A stretch of 64,000 bases of DNA from JAKAFX01 sp049965715 (GTDB taxonomy: Archaea; Thermoplasmatota; Thermoplasmata; Thermoplasmatales; Thermoplasmataceae), in NCBI GenBank assembly GCA_049965715.1, contig JBMFWA010000001.1, positions 131,004 to 195,003 on the forward strand. Reading direction: 5' to 3'. A program made the position numbers and the translations under genes. Positions 25,689 through 34,486 of this stretch are shown here, in pieces (position 1 is the first letter of the stretch; each line of letters starts with the position of its first letter). The notes below the pieces were generated by a model. It made no database searches and was not told the DNA's origin. It was given only the letters and a program-made list of their open reading frames with translations.

Positions 25689-26174
25689 ATGCCCGATCCT
25701 GTTATTTATCATATTGATGCCAATTTTCTTTTGAATTACCTGATCCCTGACAATAAGGATTTGCATAAAGCTGTCAGGGCTAAACTTGTAAGAGATAACT
25801 GGTCCAACGATGTCTACAGGGTCAGTAAATATGCCTTGGGAGAATCCTTTAAGCGCGTGCTGATTTTTGGATATAACGGAGGGATTACCTGGGATTCCGT
25901 TACGAAGAAAATGGAAGATATAAGGAGGTTGATAGCTGAAGAAAAGATAGGCATATTTGATCTGGAAGACATTGGTGACGGATGGAAGGAACATCTTAGC
26001 AAACTTATGGCTATTGAAGATTCATTTGTGCAGAATGCAGACAGGCTTATCCTGGCATTTTTTTGCGCTGACCAGGAAGCAAAGAGATTCTATACCCTGG
26101 ATTCCCATATAATCAGATCAGATAAGATAAACAGCTACGTAAAGAAGCTGGACAAGAGAATAGTGGAAGTTTAA
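25689..26174 (+). CDS. PIN-domain protein, probable toxin
   Basis: The 161-residue protein has a PIN-like set of acidic residues: D10 in YHIDANFLLNYLI, E52 in YALGESFKR, D118 in QNADRLILAFF and D138 in FYTLDSHII. PIN domains are Mg-dependent RNases. The middle region (EDIGDGWKEHLSKLM) is longer than in classical VapC. Its upstream neighbour is not a ribbon-helix-helix or AbrB antitoxin but a YwgA-like protein, an unusual pairing. Followed by 116 bases without genes, then tRNA-Leu. Confidence 0.7.
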   Translation: MPDPVIYHIDANFLLNYLIPDNKDLHKAVRAKLVRDNWSNDVYRVSKYALGESFKRVLIFGYNGGITWDSVTKKMEDIRRLIAEEKIGIFDLEDIGDGWKEHLSKLMAIEDSFVQNADRLILAFFCADQEAKRFYTLDSHIIRSDKINSYVKKLDKRIVEV

Positions 26175-26290
26175 GCGATGAGATGATGAAATGCGCGCTC
26201 ATTCGATTCTAACATTTGCATATCCCAGGAAGTGAACTAAGGGCGTATGAAAAGAAAGCGAAAAACACTGTCCTGGACATTTATATATAT

Positions 26291-26374
26291 GCAGGGGGAG
26301 GGATTTGAACCCTCGTATCCCTACGAAACCAGACCCTCAATCTGGCGCCTTTGACCAATCTCGACAACCCCTGC
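26291..26374 (-). tRNA. tRNA-Leu (anticodon GAG)
   Basis: The 84-base minus-strand sequence folds with acceptor GCAGGGG/CCCCTGC, anticodon stem CCAGA/TCTGG around TTGAGGG (anticodon GAG), a class II variable arm TCGTA-GGGA-TACGA, and T arm GGGTTCAAATCCC. No intron; CCA is not encoded. An AT-rich box (TAAAAATAAATATAGAG) lies upstream at about 26397-26413. Confidence 0.95.
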
Positions 26375-26438
26375 TCTGGTGTGTGGGATTCTCTAACTCT
26401 ATATTTATTTTTAGAGCACTTTGCAATCTACAGCCTTT

Positions 26439-28316
26439 TCAAAGGGAGATGTAAATCATCACCAGTGTGAATGCAATCATGATGTAGAAAATATATGCAC
26501 CGATGCTGCTGTTCATGATCCTGTAACCCATTCTTCTTGAGAAACTGACGGTGCTTCTTGCCAGAAACAGTATGGTGAGCCAGAACACGTCGAACGTCCT
26601 TTCTGAATAATTTCGCCCTTCCACCTCCTCCTTGGTGAAATAGAATTTCCGCATGGTCAGTCTGAGGGAATTTGCATATGCAAACGAGTGGAAATCACCT
26701 GTCTTTTCGATACCTCCATTCCAGACCTGAACCTTTCTCTTCCTGAATCTGGTTCCAGCAAGTAGCGCGATGCCGGAAAACACTGCCACCAGAAGGGCAA
26801 CGAAGAATGGCGAGATCAGGCCAAAATCGCCGGACTGCCCCGGAGAAAGAATCAGGAATCCTTTGGGAACAATGAGAAGAGATGATATTACAAACGAAGA
26901 ACCCATGCCTGTCATCTGATCGGTTACACTGCTTAGTGCAAGTATAAGGAAAGAGGCAAATACTCCTATGCACAGAACAAAAATTCCTGACAGGAGAACA
27001 GCTCCCGTCATGGGTCCGCGTTTCTGTTCTGAAGATCTGCCACCACGGGAACCGAAGCCGAAGATCTTGGTCATAGCTATTAGCGATATCCCGCCTCCGA
27101 GCGCGGCTGTTGCACCCACAATGGTGGCAACCACAGAAAGAGAAGGATTCCCAAGTGTGACCATTATGAACAGGGTCTCAAGGAGCATCCATTCTCCTAC
27201 TCCCCCACCAAGCGGCAGAAGCCCGGACAGCGAAATTGATTCTGCGAGACCCCCTGCGGTGTAGGATACCGGATTCCTGAAGCCCGAATAAGTTTTGATT
27301 TCAGAATTCACAGTGCCTTTCTCCATTATTCCGGCAAACATGAAGAGCCCGCCCTTTGCCACTGCATGTGCAAACGCATATACAATGAGTGCCAGAAAGG
27401 CAAAGGTGGCCAGGCTGTAGTCCCCGATGGCAACAAGATCAACATACGATCCGATAAGTATCAGCATCGCACCGCTGTTTTCTATGGTACTGTAGGCTGG
27501 AAGCATCTTTACGTGCTCTGCAGATGCGGAATATATTGATGCAAAAAGAAGTGAAAATCCCCCCATTGCCATCAGGAGGTCCCCGAATATCTGGCCGCTG
27601 ACTGATAGAGAAAGGAATCTCACAATGGAATATACAGCGGCAGTGGTCATGGTGGCACTGAAAAGTATCGATCCGTTGGTGGGAGCATTTCCATGTGCTA
27701 TTGGAAGCCACTCAGTGATCTGGAAAGGCATGAGCCCCATCTTGATGAAGAATCCCGTCACGCCAAGGAACAGTATGATTTCGTTGTAATTAGCCCGTGT
27801 GAACATCATGGTTCCGGTCTGTGCATACATTCCTGCAAACATCACAATTATGAGGAGGGAGCTCAATTCACCGTAAACCAAAAAAACATATGGGGGTATG
27901 TTCGAGACGCCTTTTCTGAACCCTATGAGGAAATAGCCCGAGATTGTCATGCCTTCCCATGCGAATATGAATACAGGATACGATCTTGCAATGATGAGTA
28001 TAAACATCGAAAATATGGCAAGGGTGAAAAAGAGGCTGTTTGTTCTCGAATTTCTGTCGTATTCAACTGAGTAGAATGAGGCCAGTGCCCAGACAACCGA
28101 GAGTATCAGCAGGAAGATGAGGCTCAGCGGATCGGCACCGATTGCAATATACTTTCCGAAGACCACATCTCTGGTATAATCGGCAAGCACCAGGTAGAAT
28201 GAGAAGAGAGCCATTGCCGAGTAATCTGCGATGCTGAATGCATAGAGTATCCTGTTTCCAAAGGGCCATGCAACCAGCGGTAGAATTGAAAGAAGGATCA
28301 GGAAATAAACGATCAC
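26439..28316 (-). CDS. Ehr complex HyfB/NuoL-like membrane subunit
   Basis: This 625-residue, roughly 15-helix protein belongs to the Mrp antiporter-like family (HyfB, NuoL/M/N). WEGMTISGYFLIGFR contains the conserved helix-5 Glu, GFFIKMGLMPFQITEWLPIAHGNAPTNGS the conserved Lys in helix 7, and AYSTIENSGAMLILIG and FAHAVAKGGLFMFAG further family residues of the proton path. The C-terminal extension after about residue 500 is as in HyfB. It is the last gene of the six-gene operon and overlaps the preceding gene by four bases. It probably translocates protons or sodium driven by the peripheral arm. Confidence 0.85.
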   Translation of the reverse strand: MIVYFLILLSILPLVAWPFGNRILYAFSIADYSAMALFSFYLVLADYTRDVVFGKYIAIGADPLSLIFLLILSVVWALASFYSVEYDRNSRTNSLFFTLAIFSMFILIIARSYPVFIFAWEGMTISGYFLIGFRKGVSNIPPYVFLVYGELSSLLIIVMFAGMYAQTGTMMFTRANYNEIILFLGVTGFFIKMGLMPFQITEWLPIAHGNAPTNGSILFSATMTTAAVYSIVRFLSLSVSGQIFGDLLMAMGGFSLLFASIYSASAEHVKMLPAYSTIENSGAMLILIGSYVDLVAIGDYSLATFAFLALIVYAFAHAVAKGGLFMFAGIMEKGTVNSEIKTYSGFRNPVSYTAGGLAESISLSGLLPLGGGVGEWMLLETLFIMVTLGNPSLSVVATIVGATAALGGGISLIAMTKIFGFGSRGGRSSEQKRGPMTGAVLLSGIFVLCIGVFASFLILALSSVTDQMTGMGSSFVISSLLIVPKGFLILSPGQSGDFGLISPFFVALLVAVFSGIALLAGTRFRKRKVQVWNGGIEKTGDFHSFAYANSLRLTMRKFYFTKEEVEGRNYSERTFDVFWLTILFLARSTVSFSRRMGYRIMNSSIGAYIFYIMIAFTLVMIYISL

Positions 28317-28945
28317 TGATCATCACCCCTTGATCTGATCAGTGCGTCAAGTATTGTGAACGGATTCGGAGGGCAACCGGGAACTATGACATCCGCACGG
28401 ATCACTTCCTCTATGGATTTCCCTATTATTCCTCCGGAAATTGCACACGCGCCAACAGCAAAGACAAGGCCGGGCTTGGGCATATCCTCGTAAGCTCTCC
28501 TGAGCGCATCTCTCATCCCGTCGCTTAGAACACCAACCACTATGATCGCATCCGCATGCTTGGGATTGCTGGCAAAGAACATTCCAAGCCTGCTCATGTC
28601 GTAAACAGGGTTTGAGAGAGATTTCACCTCGGAATTGCAAGCGCCGCACGATCCAGCATCGAACAGGTAAAGATGGAAAGAATGCCTGAACGTGGGGTCA
28701 TGATGCCTGATGATCGATGTGGCCACATCTCCATCTGGTTCGAAGGATTTCGAGCACATTCCGCATGATATGCAGAGACTCATATCCACTCCACCGTCCA
28801 TTACAGCACCGGTAGGGCATGCAACATCCATATCGTTCTTCCTTCTTGGAGTGGTCGACCATGCCGGCACATCCTCCGGTCTGCCTACGGGAAAATGCGA
28901 GGTTACCGATCCTCTGGAAAGTCCCCTGATCACCCATGGCTTCAC
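28313..28945 (-). CDS. Ehr small subunit with fused ferredoxin-type domain
   Basis: The 210-residue protein has an N-terminal part with ACPTGAVMDG and MSLCISCGMC, which can hold one 4Fe-4S cluster (HyfH-like), followed by a HyfI/NuoB domain. The N2-type cluster ligands are present: FDAGSCGACNSEV, VGACAISGG and VPGCPPNP. It would carry electrons next to the large subunit at the membrane interface. Start and stop overlap both neighbours by four bases. Fusion of the ferredoxin and small-subunit domains in one short protein is notable but occurs in related complexes. Confidence 0.85.
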   Translation of the reverse strand: MKPWVIRGLSRGSVTSHFPVGRPEDVPAWSTTPRRKNDMDVACPTGAVMDGGVDMSLCISCGMCSKSFEPDGDVATSIIRHHDPTFRHSFHLYLFDAGSCGACNSEVKSLSNPVYDMSRLGMFFASNPKHADAIIVVGVLSDGMRDALRRAYEDMPKPGLVFAVGACAISGGIIGKSIEEVIRADVIVPGCPPNPFTILDALIRSRGDDQ

Positions 28946-30159
28946 AGGAGTCCCCCCAGTTCAGAAACATGGACGCCGAAGCTCTCAAAACCAAAGACGA
29001 AATCTGTGAGAATATTTCCCCTTATTCCTGTGCAGAAAGCCAGAAGGTTCTGTACGGAAGGGGATCGCACGTAAATCCTTGAAATCCTCCCGTTCTCTGC
29101 CCAGAGATGTAAGAGGGCATCTCCGCCTGGGTTTTCCGATCTTACAGAGATCTCCCCATTTAAGTTTCCATTGAGAGGCCTGAGGCCTTCCGGAACATCA
29201 ACAGCATAATTTTCAGCCTGTGCTATGATCCTGGATGACTCGATGATCTCTTTCTTACGCACAACCGCCCTTGAAAGGGAATCCCCGTTCTGCTCTCTTG
29301 GAACGTCGAAGTCAAGATCGGAATAGGGAAGCAGGCCACTGCTTTTCCTCGAATCCAGATTCATTCCCGATGCCCTTGCCGCAGGCCCTATGAGCCATCC
29401 CTTCCTGATGGGGCAGGTGGTCTGGATCCTGTCAAGGAATATTCTCGATCCTTCCAGCCCTTCCCACAGGTCGTCTATCTCTCTCGTGATCTTTTCTATT
29501 TCAGATGAGATGCCCCTGATCTCCACTTTTCTGTTAATTCCGCTGAAGCCGTTTATTCCGAAGAAATAACGATGTCCGAACCGCCTGGACACAATCCTGT
29601 ACAGATTTTCCCTGATCATGAAGAGGTGGTTGAATGCTACATTCTGGGATGCCCCCTCGGCTAGTTTGGCAAGTACATTGATATGATCCAGGATTCTGCT
29701 GATCTCGTTCATTATTATTCTCGTCATTCCAAGGGCATAGTTCTGCTCACTTTCAGAGAGTATCTCCACAGATCTGCAGAACATGGTGGAATAAAACGGG
29801 GAAAGCATACCGTTGAATCTCTCGATTCTCAGGAGCGCAGTCTGCAGATCCGATCCAGTTATCATGATTCTCCTTTCCTTGAACTTCGGCTCCGCGACCA
29901 TGGAAAGTATCCTTTCCCCATATGTGTAAATGTTGAACTTTATTGATTCAGCCAGCCCGCCGGCCGAAGGTCCGTAGGTGAAATTGAAAACATCGCCACC
30001 CTGCGACGTTTCGCCATAATTCCCGGTGAGTGCCCTGAATATCTCGTCATGTTCAATTTTTTCGTACGCTGATATTACAGGAACGGGTTCACCATAACCC
30101 CGGAATATTCTCCACTCTTTTCCGTCAGTGAAAGCTCCAGTCATAACATCCTCAGTCAT
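28942..30159 (-). CDS. Ehr large subunit (HyfG/NuoD-like) lacking NiFe cysteines
   Basis: The 405-residue protein has the HyfGE/NuoCD layout (FNFTYGPSAGGLAESIKFN, EISRILDHINVLAKLAEGAS, GWLIGPAARASGMNLD). In NiFe hydrogenases two CxxC motifs bind the metal: one after 'RVCGIC' and one as 'DPCxxC'. Here the first region reads FYSTMFCRSVEILSESEQ and the C-terminal one reads FCTGIRGNILTDFVFGFE, so neither pair exists. This defines an energy-converting-hydrogenase-related (Ehr) complex, not a hydrogenase. The electron donor and acceptor are unknown. Overlaps the next gene by four bases. Confidence 0.88.
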   Translation of the reverse strand: MTEDVMTGAFTDGKEWRIFRGYGEPVPVISAYEKIEHDEIFRALTGNYGETSQGGDVFNFTYGPSAGGLAESIKFNIYTYGERILSMVAEPKFKERRIMITGSDLQTALLRIERFNGMLSPFYSTMFCRSVEILSESEQNYALGMTRIIMNEISRILDHINVLAKLAEGASQNVAFNHLFMIRENLYRIVSRRFGHRYFFGINGFSGINRKVEIRGISSEIEKITREIDDLWEGLEGSRIFLDRIQTTCPIRKGWLIGPAARASGMNLDSRKSSGLLPYSDLDFDVPREQNGDSLSRAVVRKKEIIESSRIIAQAENYAVDVPEGLRPLNGNLNGEISVRSENPGGDALLHLWAENGRISRIYVRSPSVQNLLAFCTGIRGNILTDFVFGFESFGVHVSELGGLL

Positions 30160-30161
30160 GG

Positions 30162-31505
30162 TTAAAATCCTCCAGAGACCAGGAAGAATGCAGGAATGAT
30201 GAGCGGAATGACAGATGAAAGTATGGCAACAGCCCTCTGCTGAACGGAAACCTCTGATCTTTCTGTATCCTTTCCATAGAAGACCATTCTTGAAACATGA
30301 TAGTTTATGCTTGCAAATGATACAAATAGGGCAATCATCACAAGGCTGAACGGCAGAATGTACCCATCCGAATAAAAGGTCAGGAGAATTATGAACTCTC
30401 CAAGGAACGTTCCAAATGGTGGAGTGCCTGTTACTGCCAGTGATGACAAAATTAGAGATGCAGACGTCTGAGGCATCCTGGTTCTGAGGGAAGCGATATC
30501 AGAAATTTTCTTTGACCCAAAGGTTTCCAGCACATTTCCAGATGAATAGAATGCGCCGCCCTTTCCGAATGCATGGGAGACCAGAAGGATGATTGCCCCG
30601 ATTAGAGCCGGGCCGCCGATTATGAAGCCGATAACGATGATGCCCATGTTTTCCATTGTTGAATAAGCAAACATCCTTTTGTAAAAGCGCTGGGACGGAA
30701 GCATGAACGCGGCAAAAAGAACAGTCAGGACCGCAACAAACATGAACAGATCGGTAACTTTTGGATCGGCTGTTACCTCATAAACCCTGTACAGGGCATA
30801 AACCGCGACAGGAAGAAGAACTCCGGAAAACATGGCACTGATCTCTGAGGGTGCCTCGCTGTGGGCATCAGGAAGCCATGTGTGCATGGGAAACAGACCG
30901 ATCTTTGTTCCGTAACCGATCAGTGCACTTCCTGCAGCTATATCTGTGAGGATTCCGGTGCTGCCATGCTGTGCAAGTATCTGTGATATTGTCAGGGTGT
31001 GGAAGGCGTAATACATAACAATGACAGAAATCAGGCTTATGGTGAGGCCTGCTGATACAAGGATTATGTATCTCCATGCCGCCTCTATCTTCAGCGGCTC
31101 ACGCTCTATCACGAGCAGGAGTGCACTTGATACTGTTGTCGATTCAATGCCGAACCACAGAAGACCGTAGTTGTTTATTGAAACGGAAAACAGCATGGTG
31201 GAGGCGAAAATGTCCATCAGGGAGAGATGCAATCTCAAATTTGCAGATTCACCCAGCTTGTGATGATATCCCAAACCGAAGACTGTTGAAAACAGATATA
31301 TGGAGGAAATGGTGATCAGAAGGTATCTGGTCAGGGGATCGATCAGGTAAATGCCTGTGGATGAGATTCCGTAAAGATAAACCACAGTCGAAAGAAACAC
31401 CGCAATGATTCCCGCTGTCACACTGATTCCCCTGAAATGCCTGCTGAAGTATCCGACAGAGAAAATGGCAGGTGCTGCTATGATCACTGTGACAATAAGA
31501 TTCAT
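30162..31505 (-). CDS. Ehr complex HyfF/NuoN-like antiporter subunit
   Basis: The 447-residue, about 14-helix protein has WFGIESTTVSSALLLVIER (helix-5 Glu), YGTKIGLFPMHTWLPDAHSE with the conserved Lys and APSEISAMFSG, AYSTMENMGIIVIG, and ILLVSHAFGKGGAFYSSGN. These are the proton-channel residues of Mrp-type subunits, here in the HyfF group. Having two antiporter-like subunits in the operon (this and HyfB-like) suggests more than one ion translocation channel. Overlaps the HyfE-like gene by four bases; two bases separate it from the large-subunit gene. Confidence 0.87.
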   Translation of the reverse strand: MNLIVTVIIAAPAIFSVGYFSRHFRGISVTAGIIAVFLSTVVYLYGISSTGIYLIDPLTRYLLITISSIYLFSTVFGLGYHHKLGESANLRLHLSLMDIFASTMLFSVSINNYGLLWFGIESTTVSSALLLVIEREPLKIEAAWRYIILVSAGLTISLISVIVMYYAFHTLTISQILAQHGSTGILTDIAAGSALIGYGTKIGLFPMHTWLPDAHSEAPSEISAMFSGVLLPVAVYALYRVYEVTADPKVTDLFMFVAVLTVLFAAFMLPSQRFYKRMFAYSTMENMGIIVIGFIIGGPALIGAIILLVSHAFGKGGAFYSSGNVLETFGSKKISDIASLRTRMPQTSASLILSSLAVTGTPPFGTFLGEFIILLTFYSDGYILPFSLVMIALFVSFASINYHVSRMVFYGKDTERSEVSVQQRAVAILSSVIPLIIPAFFLVSGGF

Positions 31506-32122
31506 CCCATCAGCTCCTCAACCCTGGTATGTTCGACGTTATTGGTGACAAGGATTCCGCCCGCTATGATAAGTGCAAGAACATCGAGAAGAACGCTTAT
31601 CTCAATCAGCAAAGGAAGAGGTATTATGGTGAGTGCGAGAAAGATGACACCATTTTCCTCCTCGACATAACCAACGAAGTGTGCGAAGCTGTTCCTTCTC
31701 GTCATTATCAGTAATAGACCCTGAAATATCACGGACAGTCCGATGGCTCCCAGATTGTCCTGCACATACGGATAGAAAGAAACACGGTAGATCAGGAAAG
31801 ATACAATGAGGACTATTATGCTGGCAATAACCACAGAAGGAACACCGTGTGAGTATTCCCTAACAAACACTCTCCCTTGGGGGAGCCTTTTCTGAAGAAC
31901 ATAGTTTATCAGCACGCCCCTGAGCAGGACAATAAGGAATGCAAGGATTATCAGATCATATGAGTGCACCTCGACACCTATGAGTATGGCCATGGCAGCA
32001 AGCAGCACGGACTGGGTGACAACAGTACTGATCATGGGTCTGATGTAGGACCTGATCTGGACAAGCAGGGCAGATCCAAGTATGAGGGCTCCCAGAATGC
32101 TTTCAACTTCGCTGAATATCAC
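31502..32122 (-). CDS. Ehr complex HyfE-like membrane subunit
   Basis: The 206-residue protein has about six helices and resembles HyfE/NuoK-MrpC-type subunits: ILGALILGSALLVQIRSYI, HSYDLIILAFLIVLLRGVLIN, and ISVLLDVLALIIAGGI at the end. The frame is open to 32323, but residues before 32122 are the HyfC-like gene read out of frame. A GTG at 32122 overlaps that gene's TGA (GTGA), the same coupling used by the rest of the operon, so it is taken as the start. Confidence 0.82.
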   Translation of the reverse strand: MIFSEVESILGALILGSALLVQIRSYIRPMISTVVTQSVLLAAMAILIGVEVHSYDLIILAFLIVLLRGVLINYVLQKRLPQGRVFVREYSHGVPSVVIASIIVLIVSFLIYRVSFYPYVQDNLGAIGLSVIFQGLLLIMTRRNSFAHFVGYVEEENGVIFLALTIIPLPLLIEISVLLDVLALIIAGGILVTNNVEHTRVEELMG

Positions 32123-33066
32123 TGTATTCCCCCCAGTGTGAGTGTCAGGATTGAAACTATGGCAAGAGCAAAGGAAACAGTGAGAAAGTCCTGTATCTTG
32201 AACAGCCTGAGTTTTCCAACGGTCTCGTTTATTACAACGATCGCCACTATGAGGATCAACCATTTCAGCAGCATTATGGGAATGTCCAGGAACGATCCAA
32301 GGAGACCGGACTGCATGTACCATGGAACAGCGAATACGTTGAGAAAAACCGACCCAAGAAGGTACATCTTGATCATCGAGGAATACTTGACAAGGAACAG
32401 GTGGGGCCCGGAATACTCATAAATTCTTGCCTCGTCTATCATTCCGAGTTCCATGATCCCGGAACTTTCCAGCGGCAGCTGCCCGGTTTCGAAGAGGAGT
32501 AGCATGAAGAACGCAACCATTGATAGAAGATGATACAGACCAAGGTAGCTGACAACTGAAACTGAGAGCAGGCTTGAGGTCGTATAGGGGTTGTTTGTAC
32601 CGGAGATAAGCGCCACAGCGAAGAACACCATGATGAGCGTGGGTTCCGCGAATGCAGAGAATGTCGCAGATCTGCTCGCACCCATTGCCGAGACGTTGTT
32701 TCCTGAGTTGAGCGCACCAAGAATCAGCAGGAATGATGTCAATGCAAAGAGCAGACCGCCTCCCAGAAAGTCAACAGCGGGAGTAAAGTAAACCGGGAAC
32801 GGCAGGATTACCGGTATGACAAATGAAATGAGAAGATATGTTCCGAATACAAAAAACGGAGCGGCATAAAATATCGCCGTGGAATTCTCAGGAATCAGCA
32901 TCTCCTTGCGGAGATATTTGGCAAGATCATAATAGGGCTGAAGGACGCTGGGGCCATGGCGGGATTCAACAATTGCCTTGAGCCTGTTCATTATGCCCAG
33001 AACAAGAGGAGAGAGCAGCAGTACCCCTGCTATCTGGATTATCGTTTCAGCCCATAACCATGACAT
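32119..33066 (-). CDS. Ehr complex HyfC/NuoH-like membrane subunit
   Basis: The 315-residue protein with about eight helices belongs to the NuoH/HyfC family, which anchors the peripheral arm to the membrane. Characteristic are IVESRHGPSVLQPYYDLAKYLRKE, FSAFAEPTLIMVFF, ETGQLPLESSGIMELGMIDE with the conserved acidic residues, and YEYSGPHLFLVKYSSMIK. GGTGA four bases before the ATG is a strong ribosome-binding site. First gene of the operon HyfC-HyfE-HyfF-HyfG-HyfI-HyfB. Confidence 0.9.
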   Translation of the reverse strand: MSWLWAETIIQIAGVLLLSPLVLGIMNRLKAIVESRHGPSVLQPYYDLAKYLRKEMLIPENSTAIFYAAPFFVFGTYLLISFVIPVILPFPVYFTPAVDFLGGGLLFALTSFLLILGALNSGNNVSAMGASRSATFSAFAEPTLIMVFFAVALISGTNNPYTTSSLLSVSVVSYLGLYHLLSMVAFFMLLLFETGQLPLESSGIMELGMIDEARIYEYSGPHLFLVKYSSMIKMYLLGSVFLNVFAVPWYMQSGLLGSFLDIPIMLLKWLILIVAIVVINETVGKLRLFKIQDFLTVSFALAIVSILTLTLGGIQ

Positions 33067-33083
33067 CGTTTCACCAGCAATCA

Positions 33084-33127
33084 GACGTCATCAGCCTCAC
33101 AGAGGCGGTTATGGGCGGACGTCATCA
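33084..33127. repeat. Direct repeat in the Ehr operon leader
   Basis: GACGTCATCA occurs at 33084-33093 and again at 33118-33127, 34 bases apart, between the probable TATA-like box (TTAAATAAAA, about 33145-33156 on the minus strand) and the ATG of the first Ehr gene. The spacing of just over three helical turns fits a regulator binding twice. Inference only. Confidence 0.35.
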
Positions 33128-33359
33128 CCAGTGTCAGGATGTCTGGCTTTTATTTAATTTTAATGGGAAAATTTGATAACATGTGTCCTCAACATCTGTC
33201 AAAAATTTACTGTGTATATGAGTATGATTTTCAAAAAAATATACGCCATAGAGGTGATTCCTGCTACAATATGACAATATCTCCTGTGGATAAAATGTGT
33301 TTTCATATCTATTAGAAGAGATACAATTTAATATTGTAGTTCAATTCTAACTTATCGAT

Positions 33360-33755
33360 ATGACAATTCAAAAATCTAAAAAAAGTAAGATTGATAAGAC
33401 CGCCCCAAAATTCAGTCCAAATCAGCTAATGAGTTTTCTCTTTGAATTAGTTGATGAAATGGCATCTTTCTTAATTAAGATTGGTGAAACCGAAAAGAAA
33501 TATGGGGTTTCTCTTGAATCGTTTGGAGAAATATTTCAGGGTGAGCCTTTCAGGCTTATTGTCAAGGAAATGGATCCAAAAAATCTTGGGTTGTTTATGC
33601 AATTCATAATGGAATTATCAGCAAACGACTCTCTCGGTCTATCAAACATAGATAAACTTACACCAGAAGAAAAAATTTCCAAAGGTAAGAAGTTACAAAG
33701 CGCTCTATCAAGATATAGTTCTTTGCGAATACAACTTGATGAAAAGGTGAATTAG
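33360..33755 (+). CDS. Hypothetical protein, AT-rich cassette gene 1
   Basis: The 131-residue protein is helical and charged, starting with a lysine-rich segment (IQKSKKSKIDK) and containing FELVDEMASFLIKIGETEKK and LFMQFIMELSANDSLG. No family was recognised. Its base composition is clearly more AT-rich than the surrounding operons, suggesting recent acquisition. The next gene starts one base after its stop, so the two form an operon. Confidence 0.6.
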   Translation: MTIQKSKKSKIDKTAPKFSPNQLMSFLFELVDEMASFLIKIGETEKKYGVSLESFGEIFQGEPFRLIVKEMDPKNLGLFMQFIMELSANDSLGLSNIDKLTPEEKISKGKKLQSALSRYSSLRIQLDEKVN

Positions 33756-33756
33756 G

Positions 33757-34300
33757 ATGGAAGAACAGGAAATTGATGGTATTTTTCATTCCTATGACAG
33801 CATTGTTATAAATTTTCAAAAGGCCCTTAGAAATGTTGATATTCTATCTTTATTAACGCATTATTTTAAAATTTTGTACCTGCTTAATAATAGTTTTAAT
33901 GATGTGTTTCTAATTCGAAAACCTAAAGGTATCACCGATGAAGAAGCTCTGAAACTTATAGCAAACTTTTTGGCTGAAACCAATGAATTGGTTTATCCAT
34001 CAGATGTCTCTGAAATTCTCGATATTCCCTATGAGCAAACGGTTAGAATATTTAGGCAGTTGAAGTCAAAAGGGGCGATAGGAACTGCCTGAAGAAGATT
34101 CCATCAAAGGTGAAAGAATACTCGTTTGGTCTCCAAAGAGACCGACTATATCTGACAATGAGCGCTCTCCGATTTGGTCTAATCACAGGGCTTACAAGAC
34201 TACTTTGAAAGGGGAAGGAGGCAGACCGGTATATGCCGTAGTTGAAAAACCTTGGAGAGTATTAAATAAGGAACAATTAAAAAAAATATCTTCAGGATAA
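33757..34300 (+). pseudogene. HTH-like cassette gene 2, probably frameshifted
   Basis: The first frame (33757-34092, 111 residues) ends with a winged-helix-like region: LVYPSDVSEILDIPYEQTVR and RQLKSKGAIGTA. Just before its TGA a second frame opens at 34082 and continues to 34300 as ELPEEDSIKGERILVWSPKR, then NHRAYKTTLKGEGGRPVYAV and KPWRVLNKEQL. That second frame looks genuinely coding but has no ATG, GTG or TTG at its start, so a one-base frameshift in a single gene of about 180 codons is the simplest reading. A functional regulator upstream part cannot be excluded. Confidence 0.5.
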
Positions 34301-34486
34301 TTCCTTTTCTTGAGATAAGTTGGAATTATCTCTTAGTTGCCTCAATGATGCATAACTTTTCAGTTACGGAAACTAAACTTCAGGCGCCATATTACTAGTT
34401 ATAGGGATTTATTTCATCAGTACTTGTACAGTTTTTGTTCTAAGGGCTGATAGCGCCATTCTTAACCAGGTCAGCTATCCATGCAT

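Noticed and set aside
33084..33127. Possible C/D box guide RNA (two UGAUGA-like boxes on the minus strand)
   Set aside because: Only three bases separate the second C-like box from the CUGA, too little for a guide, so a simple direct repeat is the better description.
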